A DNA stretch of 64,000 nucleotides, from the NCBI RefSeq assembly GCF_036924535.1, contig NZ_JAZHRT010000001.1, positions 5,022,001 to 5,086,000 on the forward strand, read 5' to 3'. The position numbers were made by a program, and so were the translations under genes. Position 1 is the stretch's first letter; every line of letters starts with the position of its first letter. This DNA comes from Bradyrhizobium sp. AZCC 2262. Its GTDB lineage: Bacteria; Pseudomonadota; Alphaproteobacteria; Rhizobiales; Xanthobacteraceae. The notes under the pieces are model-generated. The model saw only the letters and a list, made by a program, of their open reading frames with translations. It was not told where the DNA came from and did no database searches. Of this stretch, positions 8,927 to 18,413 are shown one piece after another.

Positions 8927-9420
8927 CTGAATATGACTTCGCGATCTCGCGGCGCTGATCGCCCGAGGCTTGCAATTTCGTTTGCCCTCTTAGAAACAGA
9001 GGGCGCAGGGAAGACCGGGTGCTTGCTGCACCCGCGGTCTCGCGTGCGATTTGCGCAAACAAAAGTGCACACGAGCATACAGGGCAGCGGGAGCATTCCG
9101 GCCTTCCCTGCGCAATGGCTTTACGGCTTACTTCGTGCTCTTCCCGGAGAACGGCTCTTTTGCCTCCGTCGCCAGCGAGACAGATCCCGCCAACTTAACG
9201 CCGGCACCGCGGCGCCCGAACCACACGACTTCGCCGTACGCATCCGGCGCGTACGTCTATCGCGCCTTTCGCGTCCATCGCATCTCACCGCGCGTTCGTG
9301 ACGATGGCCAACGCCCCTCATCCGCCGTGAGACGGGCGGAGTTATGCGGCTGATTTGGGTGAGAACGAAAGCGGAATATTTTTGAGCGAGGGGCTGGACA
9401 GGTTCTGACTGATTTGCCCG
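8927..9420. repeat. Probable dispersed non-coding element with conserved hairpins
   Basis: Not protein-coding in any frame that I trust. It contains short perfect stem-loops: CCCTCT/AGAGGG at 8985-9004, and GGGTGC/GCACCC nested within GACC/GGTC at 9014-9041. From memory, closely similar text (GGCCTTCCCTGCGCAATGG, GGCGGAGTTATGCGGCTGA) recurs between genes in Bradyrhizobium genomes. That is recollection, not a search. The function is unknown: it could be a decayed mobile element or a structured RNA. Confidence 0.5.
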
Positions 9421-9480
9421 TCGTGTTGTTTTGTCGCAGTTGTGCATCGAGATTGCGCTTGCGCGCGAGGCAAATCAGTT

Positions 9481-9558
9481 CGTAGCCCGGATGAGCAAAG
9501 CGATATCCGGGACGGTGTTAGAGCAGCCCCGGATGTCGCTTCGCTCATCCGGGCTACG
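9481..9558. repeat. Palindromic repeat (CGTAGCCCGGATGAGC type)
   Basis: Left arm at 9481-9511 and right arm at 9527-9558 are nearly exact inverted copies (CGTAGCCCGGATGAGC against GCTCATCCGGGCTACG), with about 15 bases between. It lies just past the stop codon of the carboxylase gene and could terminate that operon. Confidence 0.85.
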
Positions 9559-9583
9559 AAGTCTACGCGCGCCTCGGCGGTGG

Positions 9584-12500
9584 CTACCACGCATCAATGC
9601 ACGGCCGCTTCTTCGTCGCGCGCGGCTCCGGCTTCGGTACCGAGCGCAGGCCGGCCATGATCCACTGGCGCGTGTCGGCGGGATCGATCACCTCGTCGAT
9701 CTCCAGCACGGAGGCGATCGAGACCGCCTTGCCGTTGGCGTAGAGCTCGTCAACCTTGGCCCGGTAGTACTCCTCGCGCTCGACCGGGTCCTCGATCGCT
9801 TCCATCTCCTTGCGGAAGCCGAGCCGGACGTAGCCCTCCAGCCCCATGCCGCCGAACTCGCCCGTCGGCCAGGCTACCGTGAAAAACGAGGCGTGGAAGC
9901 CGCCGCCGATCATGGATTGCGCGCCCAAGCCGTAGCCCTTGCGCAGCACGATGCCGAACAGCGGCACGGTGAGGCTCGCGCCGGTCACGAACATGCGCGC
10001 GACATGGCGCACGATCGCGGTCTTTTCGGCTTCAGGGCCGACCATGAAGCCTGGCGTATCGCACAGGGAGATAATGGGAATGTCGAAGGCGTCGCAGAGC
10101 TGCATGAAGCGCGCGGCCTTGTCGCCGGCCGGCGCGTCGATCGCGCCGCCGAGGTGCTTTGGATTGTTGGCGATCAGGCCGAACGGCTTTCCTTCGATGC
10201 GGATGAAGGCGGTGATCATGCCGATCCCAAAATCCCGGCGGATTTCCAGGATCGAGTCTTCGTCGGCGAGAAGATCGATGACGTTGCGGATGTCGTAAAC
10301 CCGCAGGCGGTTTTCCGGGATCGCCCGCCGCAGCAGACGCTGGTCGGCCGCCTTCCATTCCGCGACCGCACCCTGGAAGTACGACAGATATTTTTGCGCA
10401 GCAGCGGTCGCTTCGGCTTCGTCCTCAGCCAGAATGTCGATGACGCCGTTCGGCGACTGGAACGACACCGGCCCGACTTCGGCCGGATGGTAGACGCCGA
10501 GGCCACCGCCCTCGATCATCGCAGGTCCCCCCATGCCGATCGAGGCGTTCATCGTGGCGATGATGACGTCGCAGCAGCCGAGCATCGCGGCATTGCCGGC
10601 AAAGCAATAGCCGGAGACAACGCCGATGACCGGCACGAGACCCGACAGCTTGGCGAACTGAACGAAGGACGGCCCGTCGAGCCCGGTCATGCCGAGCCGG
10701 TCGGTGTCGCCGGGCCGGCCGCCACCGCCCTCGGCGTAAAACACCAGCGGCATCCGCCATTGCTCGGCAAGGCCCAGCATGCGGTCGATCTTCTTGTGGT
10801 TCATGTGGCCCTGGGTGCCGGCCAGCACGGTGTAGTCGTAGGAAATGACCATGCAGCGGGCGGCATCCGCGCCGAATTTATCCGCGTTCATGGTGGCGAC
10901 GCCGGAGATCAGGCCGTCGGCCGGCGTGTTGCGGATGAGGTCGTCGACCGCGCGCCGCCGGCGCTGCGCGGCGATGGCGAGTGAGCCGTATTCGACGAAG
11001 GAGCCCTCATCGACGAGCTGGGCGATGTTTTCCCGCGCCGTACGCTGGTTGGTCTTGCGGCGGCGCTCGACCGAGGCCGGGCGGTTTTCATCCAGCGTGA
11101 TGGCGTGGCGCTCGATCAGTTCGGCGAGATCGGGACGGATGTGATCGAGATCGACGTCCTCCTCCTCGGCCACATCATGGGCGTCGATCTCGGCAGGCTC
11201 CAGATAGAGGATCGCCTCGTCCTGCATCAGCGTCATGCCGGCTTCCGCGGCGACCTTCGTCACCCGGCCGCCATGCGGCGCGGTCACCAGATGCTCCATC
11301 TTCATGGATTCGAGCACGGCGATCTGCTGGCCGGGGCGGACGAGGTCCCCTTCGCTAACGTGAACCGCCACGATCGTGCCTTGCAGCGGCGCAGGAACCG
11401 GCTCCGAACCTTCCGGCCCCGGTCCGCCAGCCGCGGCTTCCGTCATGGGTGCGCCGTCGTCGGCCGCCTCGCCGGATTCGATCAGCGCCGTCTCGGCGGT
11501 CGCCTTGGCGTCGCCGACGAGATCGGCGACATGGGCCTCGATGAAGCCGGTGCTGACGCGGTTCTCGACAAAATCCGGATGCGCCAAAATCGCCGCCAGG
11601 AAGGGGATGTTGGTGGCGACGCCGCCGATCCGGAACTCGCGCAGCGTGCGCGACGCCTTGTGCACAACGTCGGTCCAGTTACCGCCCGGCGAATGCACGA
11701 TGACCTTGGCGAGCAGCGAGTCGAAGGCGGTGCTGGTGCGATAGCCGGAGTAACCAAATGTATCGACGCGAACGCCGGGGCCGGACGGCAGGTCGAACAT
11801 CGCCAGCGTCCCGCCGGTCGGCCGGGTCCCGCCGGTTTCGTCCATCACCTCCATGTTGACGCGGAGCTGTATCGCAAAGCCGCGTGGCTTTGGGATATAG
11901 GCCTGCGCCAGACCGAGCGAACCGAGCGTGGCGCCGGCCGCGACCGCGAGCTGCGACTGCACGAGATCGAGGCCGAGCACCTCCTCGGTGACGGTATGCT
12001 CGACCTGAAGCCGCGGATTGGCCTCGATGAAGGCGAACGCCTGGTCGCTTGTTCTGGCGTCGTTATCGACGAGGAATTCGAAGGTGCCGAGATTGTCGTA
12101 GTTGGCGGCGGCGGCGAGTTCCTTGGCGGCGTCGATGATGCGCCCGCGCAAGGCGTCGTTCAGCGACGGGCTTGGCGCGACCTCGATGAGCTTCTGGTTA
12201 CGGCGCTGGATGGTGCATTCGCGCTCCCACAAATGGCTGATCGCGCCAAAATGGTCGCAGATGATCTGCACCTCGATGTCGCGGGCGTTGCGGATCAGAC
12301 GCTCGACATAGACGCCGTCGCTGCCGAAGGCGGCCATCGCCTCGGACTGGCAGCGCGCATAAGCTTCCTCCAGCTTGCTGGCGTCGTCGACGGTGCGCAT
12401 GCCGCGGCCACCGCCGCCGGCGATCGCCTTGATCATGATGGCGCCACCGGCTCCCAAGGATTCCAGGAAGGCCCTTGCCTCGTCCAGGCTGGTCGGTCCG

Positions 12501-12904
12501 CTGGTGCCCTCGATAACAGGCACGCCGCATTTTCTTGCCAGCGCCTTGGCCTGCGCCTTGTCGCCGAACAGGTCGAGCGCTTCCGGCGACGGCCCGACGA
12601 AGACGATGCTCTCCTCGATGCAGCGCCGGGCGAGCGTGGCATTCTCGCTGAGGAAGCCATAGCCCGGATGCACGGCCTCGCATCCGGTCGCCTTGGCGGC
12701 CGATATCACCGCCTCGATATCGAGATAGGCCCGCGCGCCGCGCCCGGGGATTTCGCAGGCCGCATCGGCGGCGCGGACATGCAGCGACTGCGCATCGTCG
12801 GCGGAATGGATCGCGACAGTGGCAAGGCCGGCGTCTCCAGCCGCGCGGGCGATGCGGATGGCGATCTCGCCGCGGTTGGCGATCAGCAGTTTATGGAAAG
12901 ACAT
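9584..12904 (-). CDS. Single-chain biotin-dependent acyl-CoA carboxylase (BC-BCCP-CT)
   Basis: A 1106-residue protein with all three activities in one chain. A biotin carboxylase starts at LLIANRGEIAIR and runs to about residue 450. A biotin carrier domain has the biotinyl lysine K535 in ESMKMEH. A carboxyltransferase occupies about residues 620-1090. The order and size (about 120 kDa) match the single-chain long-chain acyl-CoA carboxylases known from Mycobacterium and Rhodopseudomonas. Most bacterial propionyl- or methylcrotonyl-CoA carboxylases split these domains over two subunits. It is the last gene of a seven-gene operon, 12 bases after a permease gene, with GGGAA before the ATG. The acyl-CoA substrate cannot be read from sequence. 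Confidence 0.88.
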   Translation of the reverse strand: MSFHKLLIANRGEIAIRIARAAGDAGLATVAIHSADDAQSLHVRAADAACEIPGRGARAYLDIEAVISAAKATGCEAVHPGYGFLSENATLARRCIEESIVFVGPSPEALDLFGDKAQAKALARKCGVPVIEGTSGPTSLDEARAFLESLGAGGAIMIKAIAGGGGRGMRTVDDASKLEEAYARCQSEAMAAFGSDGVYVERLIRNARDIEVQIICDHFGAISHLWERECTIQRRNQKLIEVAPSPSLNDALRGRIIDAAKELAAAANYDNLGTFEFLVDNDARTSDQAFAFIEANPRLQVEHTVTEEVLGLDLVQSQLAVAAGATLGSLGLAQAYIPKPRGFAIQLRVNMEVMDETGGTRPTGGTLAMFDLPSGPGVRVDTFGYSGYRTSTAFDSLLAKVIVHSPGGNWTDVVHKASRTLREFRIGGVATNIPFLAAILAHPDFVENRVSTGFIEAHVADLVGDAKATAETALIESGEAADDGAPMTEAAAGGPGPEGSEPVPAPLQGTIVAVHVSEGDLVRPGQQIAVLESMKMEHLVTAPHGGRVTKVAAEAGMTLMQDEAILYLEPAEIDAHDVAEEEDVDLDHIRPDLAELIERHAITLDENRPASVERRRKTNQRTARENIAQLVDEGSFVEYGSLAIAAQRRRRAVDDLIRNTPADGLISGVATMNADKFGADAARCMVISYDYTVLAGTQGHMNHKKIDRMLGLAEQWRMPLVFYAEGGGGRPGDTDRLGMTGLDGPSFVQFAKLSGLVPVIGVVSGYCFAGNAAMLGCCDVIIATMNASIGMGGPAMIEGGGLGVYHPAEVGPVSFQSPNGVIDILAEDEAEATAAAQKYLSYFQGAVAEWKAADQRLLRRAIPENRLRVYDIRNVIDLLADEDSILEIRRDFGIGMITAFIRIEGKPFGLIANNPKHLGGAIDAPAGDKAARFMQLCDAFDIPIISLCDTPGFMVGPEAEKTAIVRHVARMFVTGASLTVPLFGIVLRKGYGLGAQSMIGGGFHASFFTVAWPTGEFGGMGLEGYVRLGFRKEMEAIEDPVEREEYYRAKVDELYANGKAVSIASVLEIDEVIDPADTRQWIMAGLRSVPKPEPRATKKRPCIDAW

Positions 12905-12916
12905 GCTTGTTCCCGC

Positions 12917-13801
12917 CTAACGGTCTTTCATGGTCGGATCGAGCACGATCCGCAGGGATTCGCCAAGCGCATTGAATGCCAAGGATACAACCAAAATGGC
13001 AAGCCCCGGCGCGTACATCTGCTCCGGCGCGATCTCCATATACTGGTAGGCGCGGGCCAGCATGGCGCCCCAGCTCGGGTTGGGCGGCTGGATACCGAGG
13101 CCGAGGAAGCTGAGGCTGGCTTCCGCCAGCAGCGCCGCCGCCAGCAGCAAGGTCACCTGCACGATGACGGGCTGCAGCGCGTTCGGCAGCACGTGCTTCC
13201 ACAGGATGTGCCAGGCCGGCGCCCCAAAACACCTGGAGGCATCGACATAGAGTTCCTGCCGCACGATCAGCGTACGCGCCCGGACGATCCGGGCCAGCGC
13301 CGGGAACATCACGATGCCGACCGCTATCATGCCGTTGGTGAGCCCGATGCCGAGCGCGCCGGTGACCGCGATCGCCAGCACGATCGCCGGGAATGACAGG
13401 AAAGTGTCGATGACGCGGCTGATGATGTCGTCGGTCCAGCCGCCGAAGAAGCCGGCGGCGAGGCCGACCGGCAGGCCGATCAGGATGGCGACGCCGACTG
13501 CGAGCAGGCTGGCATAGACGGTGGCCGGCGCGCCATAGATCAGCCGACTGAAGATGTCGCGGCCGAGGTCATCGGTGCCGAGCAGGTGTCCGGGCCCGGG
13601 CGCGGCCAGCATGCTGTTGGCGTCCTGCGCGGTGGGCGCATAGGGCGCGATCCAGGGCGCGCCGATGGCGACGATCACCAGAACCAGCAGGACCAGGATC
13701 GCCAGCGCCGCGCGAAGATCGCCGGCCAGCCAGCGGAACAGGCGGCGCATCCTGCCCGGCTCGGCCGGAGATTTCGGCGTGGCGAGGCTGAGGTCCGTCA
13801 T
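12917..13801 (-). CDS. Peptide/nickel-type ABC transporter permease (DppC-like)
   Basis: A 294-residue inner-membrane permease with about six membrane segments. The N-terminal domain is typical of DppC/OppC (RLFRWLAGDLRAALAILVLL). It has the family GTDDLGRDIFSR motif near residue 76 and a cytoplasmic EAA-type loop near residue 185-205 (RARTLIVRQELYVDASRCFG). Its start overlaps the stop of the DppB-like gene by four bases (ATGA), so the two subunits are translationally coupled. It forms the translocation pore with that partner. Confidence 0.9.
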   Translation of the reverse strand: MTDLSLATPKSPAEPGRMRRLFRWLAGDLRAALAILVLLVLVIVAIGAPWIAPYAPTAQDANSMLAAPGPGHLLGTDDLGRDIFSRLIYGAPATVYASLLAVGVAILIGLPVGLAAGFFGGWTDDIISRVIDTFLSFPAIVLAIAVTGALGIGLTNGMIAVGIVMFPALARIVRARTLIVRQELYVDASRCFGAPAWHILWKHVLPNALQPVIVQVTLLLAAALLAEASLSFLGLGIQPPNPSWGAMLARAYQYMEIAPEQMYAPGLAILVVSLAFNALGESLRIVLDPTMKDR

Positions 13802-14754
13802 TGCTCGATCCTCGGATCGACGGCGGCGCAGAGTAAATCGGCGATCAGATTGACCGTGATGACCACGATCACCATGGCGAACACCACGCCCTGAACAATC
13901 GGAAAATCGCGCTGCAGCGCGCCGCGCACGATCAGGCTGCCGAGGCCGGGGATGGCAAACACCGCCTCGATCACGACGGTTGCCGCCAGCATGCGGTTGA
14001 CCAGCAGGCTGATAATGGTGAACAGGTTGACGCTGACATTCTTCAGGCCGTGCTGCCAGAGGATGCGCGTCATGGAGAGGCCCTTGGCGTGCAGCGTCCG
14101 CACATATTGCGACGACAGCACTTCCAGCAGCGAGCCGCGCAACTGCCGCGCCACCTCCGCCATGCCGTAGGCCGCAATCGCGATGCCGGGCAACAGCGCA
14201 TGCCGGATCGCCTCGACCGGCGACACGCTGAAGGATTTGGCGCCGGTCGCCGGCAGCCAGTTCAGCTTCAGCGATATCTCGGCCACCAAAATCATCGCCA
14301 GCCAGAAGCCAGGAATGGCGACGCCGAGCGAAGCGATCATGCTGACCGTCTTGTCGACCCAGCCGTTCGGCTTGATCGCAGCCAACACCCCCATCGGAAT
14401 GCCCGTGAGCAGCGCCAGCACCAGAGCGATGGCGACGATCAACAGCGTGTTGGGAAATGCGCGAGCGATTGACGTGGCGACCTTCTCTCCCGTCAGCAGG
14501 GACTGCGAGAGATCGCCCTGCACGACGTTGGCGAGCCAGGCGCCGTATTGCACCAGGAACGGCCGGTCGAGGCCGTAGATCTTCCGGATCTCGGTGATAC
14601 GTGCGTCGGTGGCGTTGTCGCCGGCGAGCGTCACCGCGATGTCGCCGGGCACCAGTTTCAATAGCGCGAACACCATGAAGGTCGCGAGCAGGATCACCGG
14701 CAACGCCTGCAACAGGCGGCCGCCGATCACTCGCGCCGGACTTCGTCGCGCCAT
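13798..14754 (-). CDS. Peptide/nickel-type ABC transporter permease (DppB-like)
   Basis: A 318-residue permease with an N-terminal membrane segment, then a GDIAVTLAGDNAT loop, then the transport domain. The conserved YGLDRPFLVQYGAWL and FAIPGLGSLIVRGALQRDFP patterns are those of DppB/OppB proteins. The stop overlaps the next permease gene, and the start is five bases after the binding-protein gene. It is part of one importer with the neighbouring four genes. Confidence 0.9.
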   Translation of the reverse strand: MARRSPARVIGGRLLQALPVILLATFMVFALLKLVPGDIAVTLAGDNATDARITEIRKIYGLDRPFLVQYGAWLANVVQGDLSQSLLTGEKVATSIARAFPNTLLIVAIALVLALLTGIPMGVLAAIKPNGWVDKTVSMIASLGVAIPGFWLAMILVAEISLKLNWLPATGAKSFSVSPVEAIRHALLPGIAIAAYGMAEVARQLRGSLLEVLSSQYVRTLHAKGLSMTRILWQHGLKNVSVNLFTIISLLVNRMLAATVVIEAVFAIPGLGSLIVRGALQRDFPIVQGVVFAMVIVVITVNLIADLLCAAVDPRIEQ

Positions 14755-14759
14755 GCGCT

Positions 14760-16307
14760 TCAGCTCTCCAGCCAGACGTCGTCGTATTTCGGCTTGCCCA
14801 GAAGGTTCGGCTTGTAACCCTGCACCTTCTTGTTCATGGCGACCAGTTCGAACTGGAAGGCGAGCGGCGCCACAAAGGCGTTCTCCATCACCAGCCGCTG
14901 CACTGACGCAAACGCCTTGCGGCGCATCTCGATGTCTTCCGACGCCCGCGATTCCTTGATCGCGGCTTCGAGCTCCGGCGGCACCGGCGCGCGGCCGCCA
15001 TTGTAATAGGCGTCCTTGGTGAACATCAGCGAATAGGTCAGGCTCGGATCGGGCCGCCCGGTCCAGGCCGCGAGCAAACCAGATCCGCGCTTCTCGGCGC
15101 CGAAGAACGCGGCGGAGGCTTCCGCAATCGGCGCGTTGGAGAATTTGACGTTCATTCCCGCTTTGCGGAACTGTTCGATCAGGATTTCCTGCCGCTGCAC
15201 CGAATCCTGATCGGGATAGCCGATCAGGTCGATCGAGAGGCCGTCCTTGAAGCCGGCTTCAGCGAGCAACTGCCTCGCCTTGTCGGGATTATAGGGATAG
15301 AGCCCGGCAACCGATTTGTCGTAGGCCCAGTGTGCCTTGGGCAGGTTCATGTAGGCCGGCTCGGCGAGGCCTGCGAGCGCGGCCTTGACGAAGGTCTCGC
15401 GGTCGATCGCGAAATTGAAGGCCCGGCGAACCTTGATGTTGTCGAACGGCGGCTTCGCCCAGTTCAGGAAGATCTGGAACACGTAGAGCGTCGGCCCGTT
15501 AGCGATCTTCACGCTGGGCACCCGATCCATGATTGCTTTCTGCCGTGGCGGCAGTTGATACATCAGGTCGTTCTGGCCGGCGGTGACCGAGCGCGAGCCG
15601 GTGGTCAGTTCCGGAATGATGGAAAATTCGATTCCATCCGGATAGGGGCGATTGGGTTTCCAGTATTTGTCGTAGCGCTTGACCACGATCTTCTCGCCGT
15701 CGGCCCAGCTCACAAAGGCGTAGGCCCCGGCGCCAACGGGCGTGCGCGCGACATTGCCGGCGCTCGCGGCCTTGAGCGCCGTCGGCGACACCATCATGCC
15801 GGCGCGGTCGGAAAGAATGCCGGGCAGCGCCGCGTCCGGGGTGTTCAGCTTCAGCGTCACCTGCATCGGGCCGGTGACTTCGACAGACGCCATCGAAGCG
15901 AGGTCGGCCTTGATGTTGGATTTTTGGTCGGACTTGTTGCGCTCCAGATTGAATTTCACGGCTTCAGCGTCGAGCGGCGTGCCGTCGTGGAAGGTGACGC
16001 CGGAACGAATGTTGAGCACCAGGGTGGCGGGATCCGTAAAGCTCCAGCTCTCGGCGAGGCCCGGCTTGGGTTTTAAGGTTTCAAAGTCCCACTCGGTCAG
16101 CGTGTCGTACATCGTGAACAGGAAGGCGTGGTCCGAACCGGCGCCGCCGGTGGCAGGGTCGAGGCTCGACGGGTTGGCCGGCGCCGAGATGCGCAAGATT
16201 CCGCCGCGCTTCGGCGCGGCTTGTGCGAACGCGTTGCCGCCGAGCGCCGTGCCGGCCAAGGCGCCAGATATCAGCGCCATTACCTCGCGCCGGGTCGTGT
16301 GTGTCAT
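14760..16307 (-). CDS. ABC transporter substrate-binding protein, family 5
   Basis: A 515-residue periplasmic binding protein of the peptide/nickel (SBP_bac_5) family. The N-terminus has a twin-arginine-like TRREVM motif, a hydrophobic stretch and an AFAQA cleavage region, so Tat export is likely. The core contains the family signature around LAESWSFTDPATLVLNIRSG and VRRAFNFAIDRETFV. Family 5 proteins also bind non-peptide ligands such as opines and aromatic acids. The neighbouring CoA-transferase and carboxylase suggest an organic acid rather than a peptide, which is inference. Confidence 0.9.
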   Translation of the reverse strand: MTHTTRREVMALISGALAGTALGGNAFAQAAPKRGGILRISAPANPSSLDPATGGAGSDHAFLFTMYDTLTEWDFETLKPKPGLAESWSFTDPATLVLNIRSGVTFHDGTPLDAEAVKFNLERNKSDQKSNIKADLASMASVEVTGPMQVTLKLNTPDAALPGILSDRAGMMVSPTALKAASAGNVARTPVGAGAYAFVSWADGEKIVVKRYDKYWKPNRPYPDGIEFSIIPELTTGSRSVTAGQNDLMYQLPPRQKAIMDRVPSVKIANGPTLYVFQIFLNWAKPPFDNIKVRRAFNFAIDRETFVKAALAGLAEPAYMNLPKAHWAYDKSVAGLYPYNPDKARQLLAEAGFKDGLSIDLIGYPDQDSVQRQEILIEQFRKAGMNVKFSNAPIAEASAAFFGAEKRGSGLLAAWTGRPDPSLTYSLMFTKDAYYNGGRAPVPPELEAAIKESRASEDIEMRRKAFASVQRLVMENAFVAPLAFQFELVAMNKKVQGYKPNLLGKPKYDDVWLES

Positions 16308-16332
16308 GTTCTATCCTCCGTCGGCGATTGGG

Positions 16333-17333
16333 TCAGTTCGGTGAAAAGTTCGGGCGATCCGCAAAGTGGCAGGCGACCCAATGATCCGGCATCAACTCGC
16401 GCCATTCCGGCGTCTTCTCCGCGCAAAGGTTTTGCGCGTATTGGCAGCGGGTGCGGAAGCGGCAGCCCGATGGCGGATCGATCGGGCTCGGGATTTCGCC
16501 CTGCAGCACGATACGCTGACCGCCGCGCATCGAAGACGGCAATGGCCGCGGCTCGGCAGATAATAGCGCCTGGGTATAGGGATGCAGCGGCCGCTCGCTG
16601 ACTGCTTCGGTCGGGCCCAACTCGACGAAGCGGCCGAGATACATCACCGCGATGCGTTCGCTGATATGGGAGACCACGGCGAGATCGTGGGTGATGAAGA
16701 CATAAGTCAGCCCGAGATCGCGCTGCAGCTCGGCAAACAGATTGAGCACGTCGCCACGTATCGACATATCCAGTGCGGCCACGACCTCGTCGCAGACGAT
16801 CAGCTTTGGGCGCAGCGTCAGCGCACGCGCGATCACCACGCGCTGCTTCTGGCCGCCGGACAATTGATGCGGATAGCGGTCGCCGATATCCTGCGGCAGA
16901 CCGACGCGATCGAGCACTTCGTGCGCCCGCCTCAACCGCTCGGCCTTGCTGCCCACACGCGCCAGCTCCAGCGGTTCCAGCACCGAGGACAGGATGGTCA
17001 TCCGCGGATTCAGCGCGGCGTTCGGGTCCTGAAAGATGATCTGGTAGTCGCGGCGGTGGTTCTGAAACTGCTTGCGCGGCAGGGCCAGCGGATCGACGCC
17101 ATTATGCAGGATGGCGCCGGCGCTGGGCTTTAGCAGAAACACCAGCGCGCGGCCGATCGTGGTCTTGCCCGATCCGGACTCCCCGATGATGCCAAAGGTC
17201 TCGCCGCGGCGGACGTCGAAATCGACGCCATCGACCGCCTTCACGGTGGCCCGGCGATCTGACGTCTGGAACTGGACCTGGAGATCGCGCACCGAGACGA
17301 TGGCGTCTTTGGCAATTTCGGCGGCCGGCGTGC

Positions 17334-17337
<4 letters not shown>
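16333..17337 (-). CDS. ABC transporter ATP-binding protein (DppF-like)
   Basis: A 334-residue ATPase. The Walker A is GESGSGKT (residues 53-60), the signature LSGGQKQR, and the Walker B stretch reads LIVCDEVVAALDMS. The usual Pro after DE is Val here, a mild deviation. The C-terminal oligopeptide-transporter extension has the cysteine pattern CRFRTRCQYAQNLC. It overlaps the DppD-like gene by four bases (ATGA). It energises import together with that partner. Confidence 0.9.

Positions 17338-18412
<1,075 letters not shown>

Positions 18413-18413
<1 letters not shown>

Larger units (their letters stand above)
8770..9583. other. Gene-free region of 814 bases, filled with repeats and hairpins
   Basis: No convincing gene is present. 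The region holds a CGTCATGCCCGC-type palindrome, then about 500 bases of non-coding sequence with several perfect hairpins, then a CGTAGCCCGGATGAGC-type palindrome. Short open frames here lack ribosome sites and family features. It separates the convergent monooxygenase and carboxylase genes. Confidence 0.7.

Noticed and set aside
9431..10984. Plus-strand 517-codon open frame over repeat and carboxylase end
   Set aside because: It starts inside a palindromic repeat and runs antisense to conserved carboxyltransferase sequence.
11105..13396. Plus-strand 763-codon open frame opposite the carboxylase and a permease
   Set aside because: It is a shadow of the real minus-strand genes. The composition is Arg/Ala/Asp-rich with no motif, and it crosses two genes.
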